Below the pieces are notes generated by a model. That model was not told the DNA's origin and searched no databases. It was given only the letters and a program-made list of their open reading frames with translations. The position numbers and the translations under genes were made by a program. Below, piece after piece: positions 35,070-44,174 of a stretch of 64,000 nucleotides of DNA; within the stretch, counting starts at the first letter, position 1; each line of letters opens with the position of its first letter. This DNA is from Betaproteobacteria bacterium (GTDB taxonomy: Bacteria > Pseudomonadota > Gammaproteobacteria > Burkholderiales > Burkholderiaceae_C). The stretch is taken from contig JADIZZ010000002.1 in the NCBI GenBank assembly GCA_016704535.1, forward strand, positions 62,001 to 126,000, given 5' to 3'.

Positions 35070-35846
35070 ATGACGGTACGCCTACACGTCGACTCGCCGC
35101 TGGCCGCCGACGCCGAGATGTCGCTGCCGCCCGGCGCCGCCCGCCATGCGCAGGTGCGGCGCGTGCAGCCGGGCGACACGCTGCTGCTCTTCGACGGCGC
35201 AGGGGCCGACTGGCCGGCCACCGTGCTGGCAGTGGGGCGCAGCGAGGTGCGCGTGCAGGTGGGCCGCCCGCAGCCAGTAGCCACCGAGTTGCCGCGCGCC
35301 GTGACGCTGGCCGTGGGCATGCCGGCCAACGAACGCATGGACACGCTGGTGGAGAAGGCCACCGAACTGGGCGTGGCCGCGATACAGCCGCTGATGACAC
35401 AGCGCTCGGTGCTGCGCCTGGCCGGCGAACGCGCCACGCGCAAGCAAGCGCACTGGCAGGCGATTGCCGTGGCCGCATGCGAACAGTGCGGCCGCGCGCG
35501 TGTCCCCGTGGTATCGCCAGTGCGCGAACTGGCTGACTGGCTGGCCCACGCGCCTGGCGAGCTCCACGGTACGACCGAAGGTCCAGGGCGGCACGCGCCG
35601 CTGCGTGTAATGCTCAGCCTGCAGCCCGATGCCGTGGCCTTGCCGGCGTTGCCCGGAACCGGCACCGGCTGCGTGTTCGCGCTCAGCGGCCCCGAAGGTG
35701 GCCTGACGCCCGAAGAAGAAGCCGCCGCACGCGCCGCCGGCTTCCGGCCCGTGGCCCTGGGCCCTCGTGTGCTGCGCGCCGACACCGCGCCGCTGGCCTT
35801 GCTGGCCTGGCTGGGCATCGCACAGAGCCATACCTCGGTCGGGTGA
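35070..35846 (+). CDS. rsmE: 16S rRNA (uracil-1498-N3)-methyltransferase
   Basis: RsmE methylates U1498 of 16S rRNA in the assembled small subunit using S-adenosylmethionine. The 258-residue product has an N-terminal PUA-like domain (HAQVRRVQPGDTLLLFDG) and a SPOUT methyltransferase domain whose knot motifs are visible: ANERMDTLVEKATELGV near residue 90, CEQCGRARVPVV near 135, and FALSGPEGGLTPEEE plus LGPRVLRADTAPLALL at the C-terminus. It is probably transcribed with the ligase gene upstream. No anomaly was seen. Confidence 0.95.
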   Translation: MTVRLHVDSPLAADAEMSLPPGAARHAQVRRVQPGDTLLLFDGAGADWPATVLAVGRSEVRVQVGRPQPVATELPRAVTLAVGMPANERMDTLVEKATELGVAAIQPLMTQRSVLRLAGERATRKQAHWQAIAVAACEQCGRARVPVVSPVRELADWLAHAPGELHGTTEGPGRHAPLRVMLSLQPDAVALPALPGTGTGCVFALSGPEGGLTPEEEAAARAAGFRPVALGPRVLRADTAPLALLAWLGIAQSHTSVG

Positions 35847-35907
35847 CGAGCCCGACGGGTCTGGCAGAGTCACGCCCTCGACTTCGCCACCTTGGAAGGA
35901 CCTCCTC

Positions 35908-36363
35908 ATGGGATTGCTCGACAACGTCATCGGCGCGCTCGGCGCCAACGCCGGCGGCAACGGCGGCCAGGCCGACCCGCTGCAGGCCATCCTGGGCATG
36001 CTGGGCCAGGGCGGCGGGCTTGGCGGCCTCGTGTCGCAACTGCAGCAGGGCGGCCTGGGCGACGTGGTGAACTCGTGGGTGTCCACCGGCGCCAACCAGC
36101 CCGTCACGGGCGAACAGTTGGGGCGCGTGCTCAACAACGACGCCGTGGCCGGCTTTGCGCGCCAGATGGGCGTGAACCCGCAGGACGCGCTGGGCACGCT
36201 GGCCCAGATGCTGCCGCAGGTGGTGGACAAGCTCACGCCCGACGGTCGGGTGCCGCAGGGTGACCTGGGCGCACTGCTGGGCGGCCTTGGCGGCGATTCG
36301 GGCGGCGCCGGCGGCCTGGGTGACCTCGCTGGCATGCTGGGCGGGCTGCTCAACAAGCGCTGA
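35908..36363 (+). CDS. YidB-like DUF937 protein
   Basis: A 151-residue, Gly/Gln/Leu-rich protein starting MGLLDNVIGALGANAG, with the DUF937/YidB pattern VVNSWVSTGANQPVTGEQLGRVL in the centre (about residues 60-82). It ends in Gly-rich repeats (GGLGGDSGGAGGLGDLAGMLGGLL). Glycine-rich ends suggest flexible tails. The family has no established biochemical role. The ATG at 35908 is preceded by GGAAGGA (35894-35900). A 7-bp hairpin (GCCAGCG/CGCTGGC, 36371-36388) without a T tract follows the gene, then repeat element A. Confidence 0.8.
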   Translation: MGLLDNVIGALGANAGGNGGQADPLQAILGMLGQGGGLGGLVSQLQQGGLGDVVNSWVSTGANQPVTGEQLGRVLNNDAVAGFARQMGVNPQDALGTLAQMLPQVVDKLTPDGRVPQGDLGALLGGLGGDSGGAGGLGDLAGMLGGLLNKR

Positions 36364-36403
36364 GCCGGCGGCCAGCGAACACGCTGGCGGCATTGGCCGC
36401 TTA

Positions 36404-36745
36404 CGGCCCTTTGCAGGAACCAGAGCGGGCACTCGGCGAGCGACTCCTCCGTGGCTTGAGCGGCAGGCGGTGCCCGGCGGCGTCGCCGTGTGTGGCGCCG
36501 AGCAGCGCAGTCTTGAGGGCGGCGCGCGCAGCGCGCTTCGTGAACTGACTTGCCGCATCCTGTCTGAGCGTAGCGAACGAAGTGAGCGCAGCGAGTTATG
36601 CGGCACGCCCTCAAGGCGAGCAGCGCAGGGGAGTCGGTGCGCAGCACCGACCGCCACAGTCGGCGACGCTGCCGGGCGCCGCCTGCCGCGACCGGCCCGT
36701 TTCCTCGAACGCGGAAAGCGGACGCTGAACGTCGGCAAAGGGCCG
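36404..36745 (+). repeat. Interspersed palindromic repeat, copy A
   Basis: A 342-bp element bounded by CGGCCCTTTGC (36404-36414) and its exact inverse GCAAAGGGCCG (36735-36745). Its halves are partly self-complementary. GGCAGGCGG and GCCCGGC in the left arm recur inverted in the right arm, and CTTGAGGGCG is mirrored by CGCCCTCAAG around the core. The core (36551-36604) is flanked by TGCCGCA/TGCGGCA and holds three 9-bp units. A near-identical copy lies inverted at 56.2 kb. It fills most of the 434-bp gap between the YidB-like gene and panE; the last 52 bases before panE show nothing notable. No transposase is encoded. Confidence 0.85.
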
Positions 36746-36797
36746 ATTGCCGACGGTCCCCTGGTTTCGTCCGATCCCCGGACGCCGGGCGCCGCCC

Positions 36798-37721
36798 TCA
36801 GTCGCGCCGACCTTCGGCGTGCAGCGACAGGATGTCCACCGCCGCGCGGTTGCAGGGCGTGGGCACGCCCAGGCGTCGGCCGCGTTCGACCACGTCGCCG
36901 CTGAGCCAGGGCAGTTCGAGTCGGTTGCCTCGCTCCAGGTCGTGGTGCATCGACGAACTCATCGTCTCGGGCAGCGTGTCGGCGAAGGCCAGGCGGTTCT
37001 CGGCGTACTCGGGCGGCAGCGCCACGCCCTCGGCACGCGCGACCTTCACCACCTCGTCCATCACATCGTGCAGGAAGGCGTGCGAGCGCGGGTGGCTGCG
37101 GATGCGGCCGATGGGCAGGCGTGCCAGCGTCGTGGTGGCCGACAAGCCGACGAGGAAGACGAACTTCTCCCACTGGGCATGGCGGATGCGCGGGCTGAGT
37201 TCGTGGTCGATGCCGGCATCGGCACACGCCGAGGCGAAAGCCTGCAGACGCGGGCTGGAACTGCCGTCGAATTCCCCGAAGACCAGCCGCGCCATGGTGC
37301 CGCCATGGCGGATGACGCCAGGCTCGGCGATATGCGAAGCGATGTAGCCCACGCCACCGGCCACGTGGCGCGCACCCAGCGCTTCGCGCAGCAGATCGTC
37401 CTTCACGACGCCGTTCTGGAACGAAATCACCACCGTGTCTTCGCCCAGCAACGGCCACAGCGATTGCGCCGCGTCCACGGTGTCCCAGAGCTTGACCCCG
37501 AAAAGCACCAGGTCGGCCCCGGCGATCCCGGACGGGTTCTCGAACACGCGCACCTGTGGCAGGTGCAGGTCGCCCAGCGGGCTGAGCACACGCAGCCCGT
37601 GCTTGCGCAGCGACTGCAGGTGTGCTCCGCGCGCAACGAAGCTGACCTCGTGCCCGGCTTGCGCCAGCCGGCCGCCAAAGTAGCCGCCGACGCCCCCGCT
37701 GCCCATGATGGTGATCCGCAT
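36798..37721 (-). CDS. panE: 2-dehydropantoate 2-reductase (ketopantoate reductase family)
   Basis: PanE-family enzymes reduce ketopantoate to pantoate with NADPH in the pantothenate/CoA pathway. The 307-residue product has the nucleotide motif MRITIMGSGGVGGYFGGRLA at its start and VLFGVKLWDTVDAA. The catalytic Lys lies in the HAQWEKFVFLVGLSATTTL region near residue 190, and the C-terminal helical domain includes SSMHHDLERGNRLE. The ATG at 37721 lies 2 bases from the stop of the MFS gene, so they are co-transcribed. Since many bacteria carry several homologues, the exact substrate is not certain. Confidence 0.86.
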   Translation of the reverse strand: MRITIMGSGGVGGYFGGRLAQAGHEVSFVARGAHLQSLRKHGLRVLSPLGDLHLPQVRVFENPSGIAGADLVLFGVKLWDTVDAAQSLWPLLGEDTVVISFQNGVVKDDLLREALGARHVAGGVGYIASHIAEPGVIRHGGTMARLVFGEFDGSSSPRLQAFASACADAGIDHELSPRIRHAQWEKFVFLVGLSATTTLARLPIGRIRSHPRSHAFLHDVMDEVVKVARAEGVALPPEYAENRLAFADTLPETMSSSMHHDLERGNRLELPWLSGDVVERGRRLGVPTPCNRAAVDILSLHAEGRRD

Positions 37722-37723
37722 AT

Positions 37724-39091
37724 TCAGTCTGCCTTTCTGCCGAATGCCGGGTCGATGCGCAGCAGCGCCGCCGCCGCGAACGAAGGCAGCGTGGCCACGC
37801 AGGCCCAGATGAAGAAGTTGACGTAGCCCAGCTGCGTCTGCAGCCAGCCCGCGCCCATGCCGGGCAACATCATGCCCAAGGCCATGAAGCCGGTGCACAG
37901 CGCGTAGTGCGCGGTCTTGTGCGGGTTGGGGCCGCCGGCGCCGTCGGTGCCCGGTGCACCGTCGTGGCCGCCGGCCACCATGAGCATATAGACCATGTAG
38001 GCGGTGAAGCCGAAGCCGTAGCCAAACTGTTCCACCGCCACCGCCGCACTGACGAGCCACAGGCTGGACGGCTGCCACCAGGCCAGCGCCACGAACACGG
38101 TGTTGGGCAGGTGCATGCAGATCATCAGAGGCCACAGCAGCCGCTTCAGGCCGCCGCGGCTGATGACCCAACCGCCCAGCAGCCCGCCCAGCGTCAGCGC
38201 CGAGATGCCCACCGTGCCGTAGGCGATGCCCACGTCCTGGGTCGTGAGACCCAGGCCGCCGGCGCTCGTCGGGTCGAGCAGAAAGGGCGTCACCAGCTTG
38301 AGCAGCTGCGCCTCGGCGAAGCGGTACAGCAGCAGGAAGGCCAGCAGCCGCACGATCTCCTTCTTGCGGAAGAAGGCCGCGAAGACGGTGCCGAAGTCGG
38401 CCCAGAAGGTGGCGCTGCGGGGCACGGGCCGGTCGGCCGACGGTCGCGGGAGGGCCCATTGGTGGTACGCGGCGGCGGCCACGAACAGCAGCGCCAGCAG
38501 CCCGAACACCCAAGCCCAGGCCAGGGCCACCTGCCCCGTGCGCTGCGCCAGGTGCCCGGCCAGATAGACCAGCCCGCCCTGGCCGCCGATCATCGCCAAC
38601 CGGTAGAAGGTGCTGCGCACGCCGACGAAGGCAGCCTGCGCCGCGGGAGGCTGGGCCAGCATGTAGAAGCCGTCGGCGGCGATGTCGTGCGTGGCCGAGG
38701 CGAAGGCCATCAGCCAGAAGATCACCAGCGTGGTCTGCAGGAAGGCCGGTGCCGGCACCGCCAGTGCCACGCAGGCCAGCGCCGCGCCGACGACGAACTG
38801 CAGCGCCACGATCCAGCGCCGCTTGGTACCCAGCAGATCCACGAGCGGCCCCCACAGTGGCTTGATCACCCACGGCAGATAGAGCCAGCTCGTCAGCAAT
38901 GCGATCTCGGTGTTGGACACACCGAGGTTCTTGTACATGACGACGGCCAGCGTCATCACCACCACGTAGGGCAGGCCCTGGGCGAAGTAGAGCGTGGGGA
39001 TCCAGCGCCAGGGGCGGGCGGCAGTGAGCAGGGACGGGGCCAAGGGTTGCGTGGGTGATGTCGGAGCGGGCGCGCCGGACGCGATGTTCAC
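37724..39091 (-). CDS. AmpG-like MFS transporter
   Basis: A 455-residue carrier with about 12 to 14 predicted transmembrane helices of the PAT (AmpG/acetyl-CoA transporter) branch of the MFS. Supporting motifs are LYFAQGLPYVVVMTLAVVMYKNLGVS at the start, SWLYLPWVIKPLWGPLVDLLGTKRRW near residue 70 and SATHDIAADGFY near 145. AmpG proteins import anhydro-muropeptides released from peptidoglycan. That fits the LD-carboxypeptidase located 8 kb away, but the substrate here is inference. It is co-transcribed with panE and divergent from the TonB-dependent receptor gene. Confidence 0.82.
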   Translation of the reverse strand: MNIASGAPAPTSPTQPLAPSLLTAARPWRWIPTLYFAQGLPYVVVMTLAVVMYKNLGVSNTEIALLTSWLYLPWVIKPLWGPLVDLLGTKRRWIVALQFVVGAALACVALAVPAPAFLQTTLVIFWLMAFASATHDIAADGFYMLAQPPAAQAAFVGVRSTFYRLAMIGGQGGLVYLAGHLAQRTGQVALAWAWVFGLLALLFVAAAAYHQWALPRPSADRPVPRSATFWADFGTVFAAFFRKKEIVRLLAFLLLYRFAEAQLLKLVTPFLLDPTSAGGLGLTTQDVGIAYGTVGISALTLGGLLGGWVISRGGLKRLLWPLMICMHLPNTVFVALAWWQPSSLWLVSAAVAVEQFGYGFGFTAYMVYMLMVAGGHDGAPGTDGAGGPNPHKTAHYALCTGFMALGMMLPGMGAGWLQTQLGYVNFFIWACVATLPSFAAAALLRIDPAFGRKAD

Positions 39092-39289
39092 ACGCTTCGT
39101 GGACCCGTCCGCCGCGCAGCAGTGTTGTAGGGAAGCCGCAGTGCCGCTCTGAAAGCGCCTTCCCGCTCACGACCTAGGTTATTCCGGATGTGCCTGCTTA
39201 TGCTCCGCGGCAACACTGCGCTCGGGTGCATCGCACTCCGGCGAGTCGGCTTGAAGACCGGCCACCATCACAACCTTCGAGGAACCCCG

Positions 39290-42175
39290 ATGAAACTGAA
39301 GACCGTCGTTGGCAGCCTGGCGCTGCTGGGTTTGGCCACGCACACGCTGGCGCAGACACCGCCCCCGGCACAGCAGCGCATCACCATCACCGGCTCCAGC
39401 ATCAAGCGCATCGCCGCCGAAGGCTCGCTGCCGGTGCAGGTGATCAGCCGCGCCGAGCTCGACCGCCAGGGCATCGCAAGCACGGAACAGCTGATCATGC
39501 AGCTGAATATCAACGGCAACGGCCTCGACAACCTGGCCGGCAACGCCGACGTGGTGGACGGCGCCGCGCGCGGCAACAACGGCGCCACCAGCGCCAACCT
39601 GCGTGGCCAGGGCAGCAATGCCACGCTCATCCTGCTGAACGGCCGCCGCGTCGCGGCCCACGGCCTTAACGGCGGCACGGTCGACCTGAACCAGATCCCC
39701 TTCGCTGCCATCGAGCGCATCGAGATCCTGAAGGACGGCGCCAGCGCCACCTACGGCACGGATGCGATTGGCGGCGTCATCAACTTCATCCTGCGCACCA
39801 ACGTCGAGGGTGTGACGGTCAACGGGATGATCGACATCCCCCAGGACAAGGGCGGCCAGATCTACGGCGCCTCGGTCGTCGCCGGTTTCGGCGACCTGGA
39901 GCGCCAGGGTTTCAACTTCATGGCCTCGCTGGCGGTGCAGGACAGCAAGATCCTGCGCGGCGACCAGCGCGACTTCGTCAGCGCCTACCAGCCCGACCGT
40001 GGCGTCTCGCCCGACACCCGCGGCACGCCCATTGCCACGCTGTTTGCGGTGGCCGGCACGCAGGGCAACGTGCTCACGTCCAACGGCAGCAACACCACCG
40101 GCCCGCTGGACTTCGCCACGCCAGGCCTGCGAGTCAACGGCATCAACGTGCTCGACCTGCCCGGCGGCGCCGGCTGCTCGTCGGTTGATGGCATGAGCCC
40201 CTACCAGGAGGCGCTGTGGGCCTCGCCCGCGGCCAAGTACGGCTGCGCCTGGGATACCGGCCGCGCCGCCGTCATCCAGCAACCCGTGCGCAACACCAAC
40301 CTGGTGTCGCGCTTGACCTTCAAGCTCGGCGCGCACCAGCTCTATGCCGAAGCCGTATTGGGCAAGTCCGAGTCGGCCAAGAGCTTCTCACCCAACCAGA
40401 TCACCAGCGGCACCGGCACCGCCAACACCTCGCTGCCTAACGGCACGACCATTCCCAGCCCCTTCCGCAACCTGCGCTACCCCAGCACGGGCGCGTCCTA
40501 CACCGAGGTTTTCAACCAGCTCGTCGCCGCTTTCCCGGCTCAGGAAGTCAACCGCGGTCTGCCAATGGCCTTCCGCTGGCGCTGCATGGTCTGCGGCAAC
40601 CGGGAGATCACTACCGAGAGCGAAACCAAGCGGGTGCTGCTCGGCGCAGAGGGCACGCTGCCCTTCGCCGCCGACTGGGACTACCGCGTCGGCTTCGCCC
40701 AGGCCAGCAGCGACACCTCGTCCGAAGTCGGCACGGGCTACCACTACTGGCAGCCCTTCGCCGACCTCATCAACACCGGCGTGCTGAACCCCTTCTCGCT
40801 GACGCAAACGGCGCAGGCCATCACGGCGCTGGACGCCATCTCGGCCAAGGGCGTGACGCTCTACGGAGGCAAGTTCACGATGCAGCAAACCGACGCCGTG
40901 GTCAGCGGGCCGCTGTTCAAGCTGCCCGGCGGCACGGCCATGGCCGCCTTCGGTCTGGACGTGCGCACCGAGAAGTACAAGTTCGACGGCGATCAGCGGC
41001 CCGACGCCAATACGGTCGGTGCACTGATCTTCAACGTGCCCTTCGACAACGCGCTGGCCACCGCCGGCACGCTGAAGCGTGACATCAAGGCGGTCTACGC
41101 CGAAGTGGCACTGCCCGTGCTGAAGCAGCTGGAAATCACCGGCGCGGTACGGCGAGACGACTACACGGGCTTCGGCACCACCACCAACCCGAAGGTCTCG
41201 TTCAAGTACACGCCGAGCGACCGCTTCCTGATGCGCGGCGCCTACAGCTCCGGGTTCCGCGTGCCCACCTTCAAGCAGATGTTCGACCCGCTCACCGAGT
41301 CGACCTACGTCGGTGCCGATTACGCCGACCCGGCCAAGTGCCCGACGCGCGTGGTTTCGGCCACGCCGGGATGCGAACGCGTCAACCCGCTGATCTTCTT
41401 TGGCGGCAAGGCCACGTTGCAGCCCGAAGAAGCGACGATGAAGAGCCTGGGCTTCGTGTTCCAGATCACGCCCGAGCTCAGCGGTAACCTGGACTGGTGG
41501 TCGGTCACGCGCGACGGCTCCATACAGTCGCTAGGCCTGACGACGCTGTCGGCCAACTACGAGCTCTTCCCGGAGAACTTCATCCGCGACACGTCGAACA
41601 ACCTCGTCGCGGTCGACACGCGTTGGGTCAACACCGGCGAGACCGTCACCAAGGGCCTGGAGTTCGGCCTGCGCGGCGGGTTCAACGCCGACGGCGCACG
41701 CTGGAATGCCGCCTTCGACGTGTCCTACCTGCTCGAGAAGAAGTCGCGCCTGATCGCGAGCGCTCCGTTCGGTGCCAGCGAGGTGGGCCGCTTCACGCGT
41801 GCGGGCGACCTGGGCATCCGCTGGAAGCACACGCTGTCGATTACGCGCACCCAGGGCGACTGGTCGGCCACGCTGGCCCAGGTCTACCGCACCGGTTATG
41901 CCGACTACGTGATCCCCGGCATCGCCAACGGCACTGTCAAGCCCGCGAACTGGAACCCCCTCGTGCAGCCCTACGAGGTCTTCAACCTGAGCGTCGGCTA
42001 CAGCGGCATCAAGAACATGAGCATCGTCGCCGGCATCAAGAACCTGTTCAACGAAGACCCGCCGTTCAGCGTCACCTACGACACCAACACCGGTGCCGGC
42101 AGCAGCTGGGAGCCCCGTGTGGCCGACCCGCGTGGCCGTGCCTACACGCTGCGCGTGGAGTACAAGTTCTTCTGA
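39290..42175 (+). CDS. TonB-dependent outer-membrane receptor
   Basis: A 961-residue outer-membrane active transporter. A signal peptide ends in THTLAQ near residue 22. The plug domain follows (ITITGSSIKRIAAEGSLPVQVI, NLRGQGSNATLILLNGRRVA, ERIEILKDGASATYGTDAIGGVINFIL), then a 22-strand barrel ending in the aromatic YTLRVEYKFF. Two extracellular-loop cysteine pairs are likely (for example GAGCSS...KYGCAWD and MVCGN). The plug style is that of large receptors found beside peptide-uptake genes. A peptide transporter follows immediately, so oligopeptide import is the best guess. The ATG at 39290 has GAGGAA nearby. An intrinsic terminator follows. Confidence 0.9.
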   Translation: MKLKTVVGSLALLGLATHTLAQTPPPAQQRITITGSSIKRIAAEGSLPVQVISRAELDRQGIASTEQLIMQLNINGNGLDNLAGNADVVDGAARGNNGATSANLRGQGSNATLILLNGRRVAAHGLNGGTVDLNQIPFAAIERIEILKDGASATYGTDAIGGVINFILRTNVEGVTVNGMIDIPQDKGGQIYGASVVAGFGDLERQGFNFMASLAVQDSKILRGDQRDFVSAYQPDRGVSPDTRGTPIATLFAVAGTQGNVLTSNGSNTTGPLDFATPGLRVNGINVLDLPGGAGCSSVDGMSPYQEALWASPAAKYGCAWDTGRAAVIQQPVRNTNLVSRLTFKLGAHQLYAEAVLGKSESAKSFSPNQITSGTGTANTSLPNGTTIPSPFRNLRYPSTGASYTEVFNQLVAAFPAQEVNRGLPMAFRWRCMVCGNREITTESETKRVLLGAEGTLPFAADWDYRVGFAQASSDTSSEVGTGYHYWQPFADLINTGVLNPFSLTQTAQAITALDAISAKGVTLYGGKFTMQQTDAVVSGPLFKLPGGTAMAAFGLDVRTEKYKFDGDQRPDANTVGALIFNVPFDNALATAGTLKRDIKAVYAEVALPVLKQLEITGAVRRDDYTGFGTTTNPKVSFKYTPSDRFLMRGAYSSGFRVPTFKQMFDPLTESTYVGADYADPAKCPTRVVSATPGCERVNPLIFFGGKATLQPEEATMKSLGFVFQITPELSGNLDWWSVTRDGSIQSLGLTTLSANYELFPENFIRDTSNNLVAVDTRWVNTGETVTKGLEFGLRGGFNADGARWNAAFDVSYLLEKKSRLIASAPFGASEVGRFTRAGDLGIRWKHTLSITRTQGDWSATLAQVYRTGYADYVIPGIANGTVKPANWNPLVQPYEVFNLSVGYSGIKNMSIVAGIKNLFNEDPPFSVTYDTNTGAGSSWEPRVADPRGRAYTLRVEYKFF

Positions 42176-42194
42176 CCTCAACGCAGCAGAACCG

Positions 42195-42219
42195 GGGGCC
42201 TCGAACGAGGCCCCTTTTT
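42195..42219 (+). terminator. Intrinsic terminator after the TonB-dependent receptor
   Basis: GGGGCCTCG (42195-42203) and CGAGGCCCC (42206-42214) form a tight stem followed by TTTTT (42215-42219). It should lower read-through from the receptor gene into the ABC importer genes. Confidence 0.85.
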
Positions 42220-42237
42220 GTTTGAACCCCACCGCTC

Positions 42238-43263
42238 ATGTTCAACCTGCTGCTGAAGAAGCTCGCCACGCTGCTGCCCACGCTGTTGGGCGTGACGCTG
42301 GTGGCCTTCGCGCTGATACGGCTGATCCCGGGCGACCCGATCGAGATCATGGTCGGCGAACGCCGGCTGGACGAAGCCGCGCGTACCGCGCTGATGGCGC
42401 AGCTGGGCCTGGACCAGCCATTGCACGTGCAGTACGGGCGTTATGTGCTGCAGCTGCTGCAGGGCGACCTGGGCAAGAGTCTGGTCACTCGCGAGCCGGT
42501 GTCAGCCGAGTTCGCGGTGCTGTTCCCGGCCACCGTCGAACTGGCGCTGGCCGCGCTGCTGCTGGCGCTGCTGCTGGGCCTGCCGCTGGGCGTGGCCGCG
42601 GCGCTGAAGCGTGGCTCGTGGTTCGACCAACTGGTCATGGCGCTGGCCACGCTGGGCAACAGCATGCCGGTGTTCTGGTGGGGGCTGATCCTCATCATGT
42701 TCTTCAGCGTCGGGCTGGAATGGACGCCGGTCAGCGGCCGCATCGGCATCGAGTTCGACGTCGACACCGTCAGCGGCTTCATGCTCGTCGACAGCGCGCT
42801 GGCCGACCTGCGCGGGCAGGAGAGCGGCGCCTTCGCCAGCGCCATGCTGCACCTGCTGCTGCCTGCCACGGTGCTGGGCACGATACCGATGGCGGTGGTG
42901 GCGCGCATGACACGCAGTGCGATGCTCGAGGTGCTGCGCGAGGACTACATGCGCACCGCGCGCGCGAAGGGCCTGAGCCCGGCGCGGGTCATCGTGCACC
43001 ACGGGCTGCGCAACGCGCTGATCCCCGTCGTCACCGTGCTCGGCCTGCAGGTGGGCAGCCTGCTCGGCGGCGCGGTGCTCACCGAAACGATCTTCTCGTG
43101 GCCGGGCATCGGCAAGTGGCTCATCGACGCCATCGCGCGGCGCGACTATCCGGTGGTGCAGGCCGGCATCCTGATCTCGGCGCTGGTCTTCATCGGGGTG
43201 AACCTGCTCGTCGACCTGCTGTACGGCGTCGTCAACCCACGGCTGCGTGGGGGTGGTCATTGA
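42238..43263 (+). CDS. Peptide ABC transporter permease (DppB-like)
   Basis: The first of two membrane subunits of a dipeptide/oligopeptide importer. The 341-residue protein has about six transmembrane helices, with the first at residues 9-30, and the EAA-loop motif EDYMRTARAKGLSPARVIVHHGLRNAL near residue 238. The N-terminal start (LPTLLGVTLVAFALIRLIPGDPIE) is typical of DppB/OppB. It lies 19 bases after the receptor terminator and overlaps dppC-like translation. The four ABC genes are tightly packed, but no periplasmic binding protein gene is among them. Confidence 0.92.
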   Translation: MFNLLLKKLATLLPTLLGVTLVAFALIRLIPGDPIEIMVGERRLDEAARTALMAQLGLDQPLHVQYGRYVLQLLQGDLGKSLVTREPVSAEFAVLFPATVELALAALLLALLLGLPLGVAAALKRGSWFDQLVMALATLGNSMPVFWWGLILIMFFSVGLEWTPVSGRIGIEFDVDTVSGFMLVDSALADLRGQESGAFASAMLHLLLPATVLGTIPMAVVARMTRSAMLEVLREDYMRTARAKGLSPARVIVHHGLRNALIPVVTVLGLQVGSLLGGAVLTETIFSWPGIGKWLIDAIARRDYPVVQAGILISALVFIGVNLLVDLLYGVVNPRLRGGGH

Positions 43264-44174
43264 ACACGGCGAATACCCTGACCGACGCCCTGCCGGCCGA
43301 CACGCCTCCACCCTCGCCATGGCGTGAGTTCGTCACTGCGTTCAGCACCAACCGCGGCGCCACGATCGCTTTCTTCGTCTTCGTCACTGTCGTGCTGGGC
43401 GCCCTCTTTGCGCCCTGGCTGGCACCGCACGACCCGCTGCAGCAGTTCCGCGACCACATGCTCACGCCGCCGCTGTGGCAGGCCGGTGGCTTGGCGCAAT
43501 TTCCGCTCGGCACCGACGAACTGGGCCGCTGCCTGCTCAGCCGACTGCTGCATGGCGGGCGCGTCTCGCTGCTGATCGGCTTCAGCGCCGTGACGCTGGC
43601 GCTGCTGCCGGGGGTGGTGCTGGGCCTGATCGCAGCTTTCGGCAAGAGCTGGCTCTCGGCCGCCATCATGCGCGTGATGGACGTGCTGCTGGCCCTGCCC
43701 GGGCTGCTGCTGGCCATCGGCGTCATCAGCATCCTGGGGCCTGGGCTGGTGAACACGGTGATCGCCATCGCGGTGGGCGCGCTGCCCGGCTACGTGCGGC
43801 TGACCCGCGGCGCGGCGCTGGCTGAGCTCGCCAAGGACTACGTCACCGCCAGCCGCGTGGCCGGCGCCGGTCGGCTGCGGCTGATGTTCGACACCGTGCT
43901 GCCGAATTGCCTGGGGCCGCTGATCATCAACGCCACCTTGGGCTTCAGCTCGGCCATCCTGGAGACGGCCGCGCTCGGCTTCCTGGGCCTGGGCGTGCAG
44001 CCGCCACTGCCCGAATGGGGCAGCATGCTGAGCGCGGCGCGCGACTACATCGAGCGTGCGCCGTGGGTGGTGACGATGCCGGGGCTGGCCATCCTGGGCA
44101 CGGTGCTGGCAATCAACCTGATGGGCGACGGGCTGCGCGATGCGCTCGACCCGAAGCTGCGGTCAGCCTCATGA
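43260..44174 (+). CDS. Peptide ABC transporter permease (DppC-like)
   Basis: The second permease subunit, 304 residues. An N-terminal cytoplasmic tail rich in Pro and Asp leads into a first helix (IAFFVFVTVVLGALFAPWLAPHDP). Five further helices follow, with the EAA motif KDYVTASRVAGAGRLRLMFDTVLPNCLGPL near residue 205. The start is taken as TTG at 43260, overlapping the stop of the DppB-like gene, because no ATG lies between the stop and the conserved region. A GGGGGTGG stretch precedes it. The stop overlaps the start of the ATPase gene. Confidence 0.9.
   Translation: MNTANTLTDALPADTPPPSPWREFVTAFSTNRGATIAFFVFVTVVLGALFAPWLAPHDPLQQFRDHMLTPPLWQAGGLAQFPLGTDELGRCLLSRLLHGGRVSLLIGFSAVTLALLPGVVLGLIAAFGKSWLSAAIMRVMDVLLALPGLLLAIGVISILGPGLVNTVIAIAVGALPGYVRLTRGAALAELAKDYVTASRVAGAGRLRLMFDTVLPNCLGPLIINATLGFSSAILETAALGFLGLGVQPPLPEWGSMLSAARDYIERAPWVVTMPGLAILGTVLAINLMGDGLRDALDPKLRSAS

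Noticed and set aside
36260..36904. Open frames through repeat copies A, B and C that could encode Arg/Ser-rich proteins
   Set aside because: No ribosome-binding site or consistent start, frames run in from neighbouring genes, and the DNA is explained by the repeat. Kept as a finding about codon-like variation, not as genes.
39092..39289. Cobalamin or other riboswitch in the leader of the TonB-dependent receptor
   Set aside because: No B12-box or other aptamer core could be found by eye; the region shows no extended pairing of a known class.
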